Positions 1-13,200 of a stretch of 64,000 nt of DNA are shown here, piece by piece; position 1 is the stretch's first letter, and every line of letters starts with the position of its first letter. The translations under genes and the position numbers were made by a program. Below the pieces are notes generated by a model. The model saw only the letters and a list, made by a program, of their open reading frames with translations, was not told the DNA's origin and did not search any database. Source of the stretch: Watersipora subatra (Eukaryota > Bryozoa > Gymnolaemata > Cheilostomatida > Watersiporidae); NCBI RefSeq assembly GCF_963576615.1, contig NC_088708.1, positions 25,117,191 through 25,181,190 of the forward strand. The letters run 5' to 3'.

Positions 1-174
1 TTGGTAAACATTGCACAAGCTGTCGTGAATGCTCGGCGAATTATCCGGAAAGTTTGACAGCTGCAAACTTTTCAAAAGTATCTGCATTGCCTCAACGATG
101 CCTTCGGTTTACGGTGCACATAATCGACCAATAATCGTTGAGAGGACAACACAGACATATGGCAATTTAGTGTG

Positions 175-209
175 AGCTGTTGCACCTCCTTTATGGAGGT
201 GCAACAGCT
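175..209. repeat. Perfect inverted repeat, 15-bp arms
   Basis: Arms 175-189 and 195-209 (AGCTGTTGCACCTCC and its complement) around a 5-base loop. Confidence 0.85.
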
Positions 210-492
210 GCAAAAGTCTACACACCTTGAAAATTCATTGCTGGGCAGACTACTTAATTTTAGTCAAGAGTAATTTGCTCCGTCAAACAATTTATAAATG
301 TTTATCACAATGCCAGGTTTATGAGAGATTCTAATTTTGTCATTAGGGTTATACAGCCTAACATCTACTAGATTAGTTACCAAAAATTTAACGCTATCCT
401 TCATTTTTTTCGAAGTCATCAATTCGTGTGCTCGTTTGCGGAAACACCGCCATATTTGTAGACAAATAATCGTCATTCTCGTTCACTTTACG

Positions 493-625
493 TTATTGAC
501 TGTCAGGTGTTTATTGACTGTTATTGACTGTCAGGTGTTTATTGACTGTTATTGAATGTCAGGTGTTTATTGACTGTTATTGACTGTCAGGTGTTTATTG
601 ACTGTTATTGACTGTCAGGTGTTTT
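493..625. repeat. 28-bp minisatellite, about 4.5 copies
   Basis: Unit built on TTATTGACTGTCAGGTG with a TTATTGACTG half-repeat. Confidence 0.85.
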
Positions 626-1127
626 AAAATTAAAATTGACAAAATTTAATTGTGGTTAAAACGTTCAGTAGAGAAATTTGTGCGAATGACGTCACTAGTT
701 ACTATTGTTGCTATAGTGCAAGTGCAGCATTACGAGTCTCTATTCTGTCAGTCTCTTTGCAATTATAGACGTCATTATAGCATTTTCGCTTGATACGAGC
801 GTTTTAATTGCGATCAAGTTTTATCAATTACAATCTTGGAACATCCTGGTCATCAGATCATCTCAAACACCAAAAACAATCGCAAATCGTATAAAAATAC
901 TGACTCCCTAGTAAAACTTACTAAAAACTTTGTGCAAGTTCATCTCTTATATTAATAAATCTTTTGTTCTCTTTTTATCACTCGATGAATAAAGCGATCA
1001 GGGCTACAGAAGTTATCGTTTCAGTCAGAACTGCATTGTTTATTAAGTTAGTGTTGCTATTCTTTGTTAATTTGTGGTATAAATGCTTTCAACAGCTCAG
1101 ATGTCTTTATATACGATTGTGTTTCAG

Positions 1128-1253
1128 CAATGTCTGGCGAATATATCTAAACATGGGAGAATATGACAGAGCACGTGCACACTGTCAGTCTGATGCAGAG
1201 AAGTTGGATATGATTAGTAGACAGCAGGCTAACAAACTGTTTGATAGTGGAAA
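1128..1253 (+). CDS. VPS18: VPS18 exon (first in window)
   Basis: Begins after tttcag and encodes VWRIYLNMGEYDRARAHC and the following helix, typical of VPS18 just before its solenoid region. Ends at donor gtgagt in phase 2, and the split Lys codon is completed by the first base of the exon at 4193. The preceding 1127 bases are intron. Confidence 0.92.
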
Positions 1254-4200
1254 GTGAGTTTATATTAATTAAAGGTCGTATTGAGCCAGGTTCAGGTGAA
1301 GCGATCTGTTGATACCATGTCGTGTTGAGCCATGTTCAGGTGAAGCGATTTGTTGATACCATGTCGTGTTGAGCCAGGTTCAGGTAAAGCGATCTGTTGA
1401 TACCGTGTCGTGTTGAGCCATGTTCAGGTGAAGCCATCTGTTGATACCGTGTCGTGTTGAGCCAGGTTCAGGTAAAGCGATCTGTTGATACCGTGTCATG
1501 TTGAGCCAGGTTCAGGTGAAGCGATCTGTTGATACCGTGTCGTGTTGAGCCAGGTTCAGGTGAAGCGATCTGTTGATACCGTGTCGAGCCAGGTTCAGGT
1601 GAAGCGTTCTGTTGATACCGTGTCGTGTTGAGCATTGTTCAGGTGAAGCGATCTGTTGATACCGTGTCGTGTTGAGCCATGTTCAGATGAAACGATCTGT
1701 TGATACCGTGCGGTGTTGAGCCAGGTTCAGGTGAAGTGATCTGTTGATACCGTGTCATGTTGAGCCATGTTCAGGTGAAGCCATCTGTTGATACCGTATC
1801 GTGTTGAGCCATGTTCAGGTAAAGCGATCTGTTGATACCGTGTCGTGTTGAGCCATGTTCAGGTGAAGCCATCTGTTGATACCGTGTCGTGTTGAGCCAG
1901 GTTCAGGTAAAGCGATCTGTTGATACCGTGTCGTGTTGAGCCAGGTTCAGATAAAGCGATCTGTTGATACCGTGTCGTGTTGAGCATTGTTCAAGTGAAG
2001 CGATCTGTTGATATCGTGTCGTGATGAGCCATGTTCAGGTGAAGCAATCTGTTGATACCGTGTCGTGTTGAGCCAGGTTCAGGTAAAGCGATCTGTTGAT
2101 ACCGTGTCATGTTGAGCCAGGTTCAGGTGAAGCGATCTGTTGATACCGTGTCGTGTTGAGCCAGGTTCAGGTGAAGCGATCTGTTGATACCGTGTCGTGT
2201 TGAGCCAGGTTCAGATAAAGCGATCTGTTGATACCGTGTCGTGTTGAGCCATGTTCAGGTGAAGCCATCTGTTGATACCGTGTCGTGTTGAGCCAGGTTC
2301 AGGTGAAGCGATCTGTTGATACCGTGTCGCGTTGAACCAGGTTCAGATAAAGCGATCTGTTGATACCGTGTCGTGTTGAGCCATGTTCAGGTGAAGCGAT
2401 CTGTTGATACCGTGTCGTGTTGAGCCAGGTTCAGGTGAAGTGATCTGTTGATATCGTGTCGTGTTGAGCCAGGTTCAGGTGAAGCGATCTGTTGATACCG
2501 TGTCGTGTTGAGTCAGGTTCAGGTGAAGCGATCTGTTGATACCGTGTCACTAAGCCAAGTCTTTTATGTCGCCAAATCACCAAAATTGGCGATAAGTTAC
2601 CAAAAAACAGCTGCAGTCATTTGATGTATAAAAATAATCAGTAACAACCTTGACTGAGCTATTGTGGTAAATTGTCTGATGGTCAAACCTTGCTATTTGT
2701 GCAGAATGGCATTGCAGACAATATGTAATAATTTTAGCTATTGTTGTGAAGTTAACAACTTTAACTTTATAAGACTTTTTAGTAGTTCTAATGAAGATGT
2801 TTATGTTAATGAGATAGTTTAATAAAGTAGTATTGCGCTGATTCTGAAAGCTTTCTTGGCTTGTAAGAAAACTCTCTAATTGTAGAAATTTTCGTATTGA
2901 TTTCATTTCAATTTGGTATTAAATACTAAAATTACAACCAACGGCGTGAAAACTTGTTCAAGGCTGGTTCCTACTATACCTGAAGGTGCACTGTATACCA
3001 CAGAATGCCGGGTTAGTCCCACAATACATTCGTGATCATCAATGATAACACTGTTTGCATTATCACAAACCCTCCCACATTCACATCAGCAAACACCCCA
3101 TGGCATAACATTCTCATACAGTACAGTCGTTGAAACATTACATGCTAGTCCTGCAGCAACTGTACGTATTATGAAGTGAAATATCGATAAGCAATCCGCA
3201 ATAGCCAATCACTACCGCCGATGTAGTACACATTGCACAGACCATCGTGGATACATGGTGCGGTATTATGAAAGTTTGACAGCTGCAACGTTTCCCGACA
3301 TATTCGCGTCGTCATGGCGATATCATCAGTTTGCGGAGCACATAGTCGATGAGTAATCATCGAGAAGGCAACTCTGATGTACAGCAATACACTGTGAACC
3401 ATCCTTTCGCAAATTCACAAATGCTATTGATAGGTTTGCGAGTTATAATGTTGAAGTACTCATATTGATTATAGTCATCGTCTGCAGTCTTTCCGCTCGC
3501 TAGTGTCCTCTCAAACAACTGATATGTACTGTCAGAGAGTAGCGACTTTTCACTCATGTTTATATTAAGTGATAGATTTACTCACCATGTGTAGTTTCCT
3601 AAGTATACCATATGTATAATAATTTATATAAATCTCAAAGTCAGTCGTTCAATCCATCCAGCTATAGCTACTAAAATCTAAGAATGAAAGATCCGCATCG
3701 TGCTGGATTTGATCTTGGAACCTCCCGTTCCCCAGGCGACAAACTAACCAATTAAGTTACCCGAGGTGCAGCGGATTGGTTTGGCAATATAAGCCATTAT
3801 CTCGGTTAAAATACGCATAGCACTTTGCGTTACGCATAGCACTCTGCATTACACAACATCACTAAAGCTTGCTCTTATTAGTAAGTTTGCTAGCTTACTC
3901 ACATTAGTCAGCGGCAATGTGCCATGCTAATGGCAAGTGGCAGGCAACTACCATGCCTGCCAACAGCAGGCAACTACATTGCCTGTCACTGTTTATAACC
4001 TGTTTTTCAATACCCGTGCAATGCCGAGAATTCGGCTAGTGCAGTATATGCTTCTAACCTTTTCCTGTGTTGTATTTTTGTTTGTATTTAAGTTCAGATA
4101 AGAGAACCATATATGTGTACAAAAAATTGTATAGCTTTTTCATATATGTTATAAAGACCTGTCTGAAGTCATTCCTTTTATTTGCTTCGCAGGTATGAGG

Positions 4201-7200
4201 ACAGTGCGCAGTATTATGCACAGACGAAGATGTCCTTCGAAGAGACAACACTAAAGTTTATACAGGCTAAAAAGGAAGTAGCCTTGAGAATTTATCTGGA
4301 GAGGAAACTTCAGTGCTACAACATGCCTGAAGTAAGCGCAGGCATCAATTAGGTATTAGAATGGTGTGTCTGAAGTAAGCTCGGTCTTCACCTCATAGCA
4401 AGAGAAACATATCTGAAGTCTGCATGATCTTCAGTTAGTTAAAGGAGTTGTAGATCTTTTTTGTGAATGAACTGGCCACCATTCCAATCGGGGGAAAATG
4501 GGGAATAATGTTCACGAAAGTTTATATCAACTTTTGCTGACACTTGAATGCTGCTTTTAAAGTATAGCCAATTTCCGTAACTCGCTGCTAGTTCTACACT
4601 TGAGTTCTCCAAAAGCCTCAACTATTTGAGTACCATCAACTGGCGGTTACAAGGTAGTTTATACGCTTGTTTGCAATTGCAACTTTGGTGAAACACACGA
4701 CTGGCACAATTTGTAGGAGATCTTGCTTCAGCCATTCAGTTTCTTTTCTGGTGACTCACTGAGTTGGAATTGATGAGGCCTATGCTAAAAGTGGGTTCGT
4801 CACATTCATGAAAAATTCTTTACATGTAAGCAGCATTTAAGACATGGTTATGTAAATTCTCCAAACTAATGCTTCATTATATTAGTGCCTAAATTAATAG
4901 GGCTGATCTATCATAAAACATAAAACCCTTCTGCAGGTAAGTTTTTGAGGCTATTTCAGCATCATACGGGTAAATAAATTTATCACAAAAGTGAAAATTT
5001 TCAAAATTGATGATTCACTTTGATTAATGCCTGTATATTTATTTACGGAAATATGTTTTTTAATGCAGAATAAGATATTATTTAGAAATAAAACATGCTT
5101 GTGACAATGTTAGTCATGAATTATGCTTTCAGAAGCATTCTCCCTTGCAGAGTCCCATACCATATTCTCCATTGCATAGTCACATACCACATTCTCCCTT
5201 GCAGAGTCACATACCATATTCTCCCTTGCGTAGTCACATACCACATTCTCCCTTGCACAGTCACATACCATATTCTCCCTTGCAGAATCCCATACTACAT
5301 TCTCCCTTGCGTAGTCATATACCACATTCTCCCTTGCAGAGTCCCATACCACATTCTCCCTTGCAGAGTCCCATACCACATTCTCCATTGCATAGTCACA
5401 TACCACATTCTCCCTTGCAGAGTCCCTTACCACATTCTCCATTGCATAGTCACATACCACATTCTCCCTTGCAGAGTCCCATACCACATTCTCCATTGCA
5501 TAGTCATATACCACATTCTCCCTTGCAGAGTCCCATACCATATTCTACATTGGATAGTCACATACCACATTCTCCCTTGCAGAGTCCCATACCACATTCT
5601 TCCTTGCAGAGTCCCATACCACATTCTCCATTGCATAGTCATATACCACATTCTCCCTTGCAGAGTCCCATACCATATTCTACATTGGATAGTCACATAC
5701 CACATTCTCCCTTGCAGAGTCCCATACCACATTCTCCATTGCAGAGTCCCATACCATATTCTACATTGGATAGTCACATACCATATTCTCCCTTGCAGAG
5801 TCCCATACCATATTCTCCATTGCATAGTCACATACCACATTTTCCCTTGCAGAGTCACATACCATATTCTCCCTTGCGTAGTCACATACCACATTCTCCC
5901 TTGCAGAGTCACATACCACATTCTCCCTTGCACAGTCACATACCATATTCTCCCTTGCAGAATCCCATACTACATTCTCCCTTGCGTAGTCATATACCAC
6001 ATTCTCCCTTGCAGAGTCCCATACCACATTCTCCCTTGCAGAGTCCCATACCACATTCTCCATTGCATAGTCACATACCACATTCTCCCTTGCAGAGTCC
6101 CTTACCACATTCTCCATTGCATAGTCACATACCACATTCTCCCTTGCAGAGTCCCATACCACATTCTCCATTGCATAGTCATATACCACATTCTCCCTTG
6201 CAGAGTCCCATACCATATTCTACATTGGATAGTCACATACCACATTCTCCCTTGCAGAGTCCCATACCACATTCTTCCTTGCAGAGTCCCATACCACATT
6301 CTCCATTGCATAGTCATATACCACATTCTCCCTTGCAGAGTCCCATACCATATTCTACATTGGATAGTCACATACCACATTCTCCCTTGCAGAGTCCCAT
6401 ACCACATTCTCCATTGCAGAGTCCCATACCATATTCTACATTGGATAGTCACATACCATATTCTCCCTTGCAGAGTCCCATACCATATTCTCCATTGCAT
6501 AGTCACATACCACATTCTCCCTTGCAGAGTCACATACCATATTCTCCCTTGCGTAGTCACATACCACATTCTCCCTTGCACAGTCACATACCATATTCTC
6601 CCTTGCAGAATCCCATACTACATTCTCCCTTGCGTAGTCATATACCACATTCTCCCTTGCAGAGTCCCATACCACATTCTCCATTGCATAGTCATATACC
6701 ACATTTTCCCTTGCAGAGTCACATACCATATTCTCCCTTGCGTAGTCACATACCACATTCTCCCTTGCAGAGTCACATACCATATTCTCCCTTGCAGAAT
6801 CCCATGCTACATTCTCCATTGCATAGTCACATACCACATTCTCCCTTGCAGAGTCCCATACCACATTCTCCCTTGCAGAGTCCCATACCACATTCTCCCT
6901 TGCGTAGTCCCATACCACATTCTCCCTTGCAGAGTCCTATGCCATATTCTCCTTGCAGAGTCCCATATCATATTCTCCCTTGCGTAGTCCCATACCACAT
7001 TCTCCCTTGCCGAGTCCCATGCCATATTTTCCCTTGCAGAATCCCATACTACATCCTCCCTTGCTGAGTCCCATACCACATTCTCCCTTGCAGAATCCCA
7101 TACCATATTCTCCCTTGCGTAGTCCCATACCACATTCTCCCTTGCAGAGTCCCATACCACAATCAGGATATCAGTTTGCGATTCTGCTTCTATTGTATCC

Positions 7201-10200
7201 TTTGCCCAGTTTCTTCGGTTTACCACAAACTGCACACGGTTTGTTTACCATTAGGTATCTTTTAGCGCTTGGAATACTTTTACATGTATTTACACTTGAT
7301 ACTTGATCGCAGATTTGTCTGAAAGTCGTCATAATATAAAATATAGTCATTGAAGTTGCGCAAAGGCAAGCAGGTAAAACGAATGTTTACCATAATGATA
7401 CTTTTCAAATAGATCATTTTGGATTGCTATTACCGGTATATTGACTTCTCCTATTGGATGAAAATGACCACAAACACAGGCCGTCGACTAATGATATTTT
7501 TTCATTACAAAAGGATGCTCTTAGCAACAACGAAATCGGCGCTATGCCCACCGTGCATAATTTTGTAAAATGACAAAAAGGTCTTTTTCCTGTAATAGGG
7601 TTAAGATGGGAAATTAGCATGTCTCTAAAATAGTATTTACATGCATTATTTTATTTGTTCATAAATGGTACATACAGGCTTCAACGCTGGGCTCTTCAGT
7701 CATAATTCGTGCATGCTATAAGATGCTTGCCTTTGCTCATCATGTACTAAGTGGTTTCTGTCATTTTTAGAGACGTTTTTATGTTTCAAAATAGTTATCA
7801 TATCAGTTGCAGCACTATTGTTACTTAACCTTAATATTGACAGGACATGGTACAAGTGACAATGCTGGTTACCTGGCTAGTTGAGATATGGTTAAATCAT
7901 CTTGGCCAGGCTGCCGATGCCATGGAACTGCAGAACGACAGCGCTGCCCATGACCTTGAGGTTATGCAGGAGGAATTTCGGCTTTTTCTTTCCAAAAAAA
8001 GCCTCAGAGCAAGTTTTTACATTTCTATCTGTGTGAATCTGTTTCCATAGTGGCATGTAAAGGGCCCTTAATCGGATCCAGGAATAATGCAGTAGGATGG
8101 TCCTTAGTCTACACTCCGATCCAGGAGTAATGCAGTAGGATAGTCCTTAGTCTACACCCCGATCCAAGAGTAATGCAGTAGGATGGTCCTTAGTCTACAC
8201 CCCGATCCAGGAGTAATGCAGTAGGATAGTCCTTAGTCTACATCCCGATCTAGGAGTAATACAGTAGGATGATTCTTAGTCTACACTCCGATCCAGGAGT
8301 AATGCAGTATGATAGTTCTTAGTCTACACCCCGATCCAGGAGTAATGCAGTAGGATAGTCCTTAGTCTACACCCTGATCCAGGAGTAATGCAGTAGGATA
8401 GTCCTTGGTCTACACCCCGATCCAGGAGTAATGCAGTAGGATAGTCCTTAGTCTACACCCCGATCCAGGAGTAATGCAGTAGGATAGTCCTTGGTCTACA
8501 CCCCGATCCAGGAGTAATGTAGTAAAATAGTCCTTAGTCTACACTCTGATCCAGGAGTAATGCAGTAGGATAGTCCTTAGTCTACACCCCGATCCAAGAG
8601 TAATGCAGTAGGATAGTCCTTAGTCTACACCCCGATCCAGGAGTAATGCAGTAGGATGGTTCTTAGTCTACACTCTAGTTTTATCCGTACATTTTCTATT
8701 AATCTCTTCAACTTTGCTAGTATTTATGGAAAGTGAATGTGAGGTGGACAATACGTACAGTCAAAGCTCTACATACACAGTTAATTCGTTTCAAGGTGTT
8801 ACGGTTAATCTGTCGCATGCTGGAGTAAATATCCCAATAGGGTTTGCACTATCATTTGTTTAATTCATTCCAAAGCTTACGATAATTCTTTAGGAAGTAC
8901 TGCTGTTTAACTACGGATGACATTAAAACAAAAACATTATATAAAACCATGTAAATGAATAAATGTAAAATGATAAATTGATAATCACTAAAAAGAAAAA
9001 CGATGTTTTTAAAGTAAGTTGAAACGACATCTCAATAAAAGGGAAGGCTTTGCAATGCTCAGAGGTAGCAGTGGTAATAGAGACATGTGATGTAATTCAT
9101 GTTAGTTTAGATTAGCTACAGTTTGAATAGCGTAGCTTGTGTTCTTATTATGCTTATATTTATATGTTTGTATAAATCTTTGCTAATCTATCCGCTTTCA
9201 CCTAAGAAACTGCGCTGTTTAAAAAAACTCAAACATAGTGCCTTGAAAATTAATTTGAATTCTGAGTCAGGTGCCCGCTTGAACTTTCTTTGGTAAATGT
9301 GTGGTTAAGGTGATCATATCATAGGTTATCATCTGATTGTGTTTGAGTGGAACGCATTCTTAGATGAAAGTCAAAAATGAGACTAATACTTTTCCTTCCT
9401 TATTATGCTAACTCCGCTGCAAAGCTGCTATTAGCATTATTATACCAGACACACTGGTTATTTTCTGTCTGTTACGATCAATATTTCAATTATTGCTACG
9501 TTTTTGATCTGCCTTCTACTTAGGGTCTTGCCGCAATCACGATATAGTCATGTAATTTGCAGACGTGTCTGGCTGAGAATAAGTCAATGATTTACAATCT
9601 CATAGCATCCCATGGCAATGTCGATGACCTCGTCTTCTTCGCTGATCTTATGAAAGATTATGAGAAGGTCATTAGTCATCAGCTACAGAACAACAACTTT
9701 GAGCCGGCCATCGAGCAGCTTCAGGCAGTTGTAAGGGTCACTATTTGACTTTATTTATGTATAACTAAATCCTTATATGACCTGAAATAAAGTAATTCTC
9801 GTACCAGAGGAAATAATAATCTTTTTGTACTATAATAAGAAACACGTCCATCTCTCCGAAGCCACGCTAAAAGCATTAGAAAAAAAGATTACATCACACA
9901 GGAATCGAACCTGAATATTGGGATTACCAGCTAAGCGCACTACCATCTGCACCACTTGACCACCACATCCAAGGATTATTGAGTAGATAGTTATTAACCG
10001 TGACAATCTCTCACAGCGCACGAAACTGCTAGATTACTAGTAAATCATAAATTTCATCATCGTCTTGTATCAACACTGGATGGGAACAATATAAAAGAGA
10101 GCTACACAAAAACGTTGTTGTAATAGTTCATACAAAAATTTACAAAAACATTGTTGTTAATTTACAGTTTAACACCTATTTCATGCAAATGGATGTTTGT

Positions 10201-13200
10201 TTATTACCATAGATATAATAAACCCATTTACTATGTTTACAATGGGTTTGCTATATCTATGGTTATTACTATTATCAAAAATGCATTGATGTAACTCATG
10301 ACTAGTATGATTAAAGATCTTACTAAAATAATATTTACAAAGGTCAAATCAAAGGTCAAATGAAAGGTTAAATGAAAGGTCAAATGTAAGGTCAAATAAA
10401 AACTCAAATGAAACTCAATGAGTGTTAGCAACTTAAAAGCTGTCAATGTTTTATCATTGCTAAACTCAAGCAAACTTACACCTGACTTCCAATTTTCTAA
10501 TGCTTTAATCTAATAAATACTTTCCATAATTGACTCCATTTCTCTTCTCAAATAAAACTTCAACTCTACTCGACAGCTATTTCAAGGATGCTGTATATTG
10601 GCAGCTATTACCCTGAGATGCTTTCTTTTGGCTTTCGACTGATGTTTAGATATTTTTGTGATGACGAAAAATTTAGGATAGGAACAGTTTTTTATTTATG
10701 TTAGATATGGAAACTTATTCACGGATTACTTTAAATTGTTTGCAAACCTCCCCTTTATTTGTGTATAGATATTAAATCTCTCAAGCATGCTGCACTCCCA
10801 CAAATGGTTACATAGCTAATTTCTTACACCGGTATTCACTCACATACATACCGTATGTCAAATACTTGTAAATGAACATTACATTTTAATACTAGACTAC
10901 TAGTACTGTCAGATCTTGACAAGACTCTATGTTCTATTTATATCTTGTTGTCTGTGAGGTTGTTGTAAAGAGGCAAGAGTAATAATAGAAAATTTTATTT
11001 CACTATAAATAATCAAGCCGCTGAATTTTTAGATGCTATGAATGTGCTGTTTATAAGGGGGGAGATCATATCAAAATTTAGATGTTAAACTCAACTGATG
11101 TCTTGATGATATTATATATTATATAATATCATCAATTATATATAATATTATATATTATAAGTATTATGGCTATTATATAAAAATTACAAGACTATTGTCT
11201 TATAAAAGAACATTGTTTACATCTTCCCCTTCATTCACCTCCTTATATACAGAAGAGGATCATAGCCTATGGATTGCTTGCAGGGCGATGTGAGGTTGGT
11301 GTACAAGTTCTCACCCTTGCTGATGCAGCACAAGCCAGCAGCTACAGTCGACCTGTGGAAGTCTCTTTACTCCAACCAAGACCCCTCAAAAGCCCGACCT
11401 GACCCTAAAAAACTCATTCCATCACTGGTTCAGTATGGGGTGACAAAGTTAGCCCCTGGACAGGTTAGTTTTTGTGATAGTCTTTATTTTTATTATAGTC
11501 ACGTCGGTATCACCTAAACTAAACAGGAAATACATTCAATTTGCTTATAATATTTGTAATTACCGTAAACCTTGATATACATTATAGCAGTCTACATAGC
11601 AGTGATGATTAGCTCCAAGCTTTTTATCTTATAATCACTATGACTGGTCATTTGAGCAACTGGAGAAGTTTATGTCCGAATTCAGTGTTGAATTAATATT
11701 CTAGAAGGTTCGATATAGTCAACCCTTGTTAAAACGAACTAATAGGGTATGGTCTGGTTTAGCCGATTGTCTTGTTGAAGCGATGTTGATCATTTAAACC
11801 ACGGTTAAAAATTTTTATATAAAGCCAGCTAAAAATATTCCTAGTTGAAATCATTAACAGTTGTACTTATGCGTTTTACTTGCCTGCTGTTTATCAGCTA
11901 TGCATTTGAACAGACAGACTTAATGTGAATACAGATTTATCTTTAGGAATTGGTCTCTCATTGTGAAACTAACTTAGCTAAAAGGACAGTTTAGGACGCA
12001 TCTACTGAATGCATCTACTGAATGCATCTACTGAATGCATCTACTGAATGCACCTACTGAATGCATCTACTGAATGCATCTACTGAATGCACCTACTGAA
12101 TGCATCTATTGAATGCATCTACTGAATGCACCAACCAAATGATTTATAGTTTAGTTTAGACAAGCATTTATCTAAACTCGGTGAACTACTGCAAAATATT
12201 GCAGAAGTTATCCCTTCCTTACTGTAATGGTCATGACAAAAGAGAAGATAATTCTCAAGTTTTGGCATGTTTAGCATTCCTTAAAACCAAATAATCATTA
12301 GAATATTTAGTTTGAGAAGTCGACAAGCATGAAAAACTATGATAAAGTGTGGTGTAATATAGAGTATCTGCTATGTTTTGAACAACAAAATTTTTTTGAA
12401 GTTTTCATTTTCGATATTCTTAGCTTGCAGTTGTCTGTAATATATTCAACTGTTCTGGAATTGGCTAAAAACGCAATGGAAAAACAGCTCACGAATTTTC
12501 CTCATGAGTTGTTTGTTTTACATTGTCAGCACCACCATCACACAAGTTGTCTGTCACGTCTTGTTAAAAGAATTATCAGTTCCTCTAATTTTCTCCAAAT
12601 CAGGGTTCTCAACCAGGGAGGAATTCCCCCTAGGGGGAAATTTTGAATATACAAGGGGGGAACAGAGAGGTGTCTGATTTGATAAATTTATGTCCTGCAG
12701 TACCGGGTGAGTTTAGGTTTCATCATTTAAAATTTTGGTTTTTTCTATAACACTAGTTGCTAATAATGAGCTACTAGTCATAACCCAGATATATGGGAAC
12801 ACATCTATCCAGATTTTGATTGGATAGTAAGTTAAGCTAGTCATAAACCAATTCACTGCCATGCTGAAGGTCATGTATTGTTGTGTTGTAAGCGTGCTGT
12901 AAAAAAAATTATATTATGTTGTTATACGTTTAGATATGTACAATAAAATGGGATTATAATTTGTATCGGTTGTTTTTAGTCATGCGAGTTAAAATTGCGG
13001 GGGGAATCATAATTATGTAAAGGCAAAAGGGGGAATTGAATGAAAAAGGTTGGGAACCCCTGCTCTAAATGGTCATATCTTCTTCTTCATAAAAGTGTTT
13101 GTCTCACCACTCCATGAAACTTACTAGTGTCTCACTTTTATACGAATGAGTTCAACACCCATGTGAAGCGATCTTTTTTTCAACTTTCTACCGTGTATTC

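Larger units (their letters stand above)
1..1127 (+). other. VPS18 intron (5' cut), with dispersed repeats
   Basis: Non-coding sequence before the first visible VPS18 exon. Bases ~10-160 resemble ~3220-3375 (shared GTTTGACAGCTGCAA and surroundings), so both look like diverged copies of one dispersed repeat. Bases ~425-480 share the motif GCCATNTTTGTAGA and AATCGTCATTCTC with ~39990-40020. It also holds a hairpin and a 28-bp minisatellite, listed separately. Confidence 0.6.

Noticed and set aside
1274-2549. CRISPR-like array
   Set aside because: The 44-bp units follow each other without unique spacers, and the genome is eukaryotic.
5095-7306. Very long open frames (630 and 640 codons) as a repetitive secreted or structural protein
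   Set aside because: They consist only of a 27-bp tandem repeat inside a VPS18 intron. Both plus frames and minus frames are open, which follows from the period.
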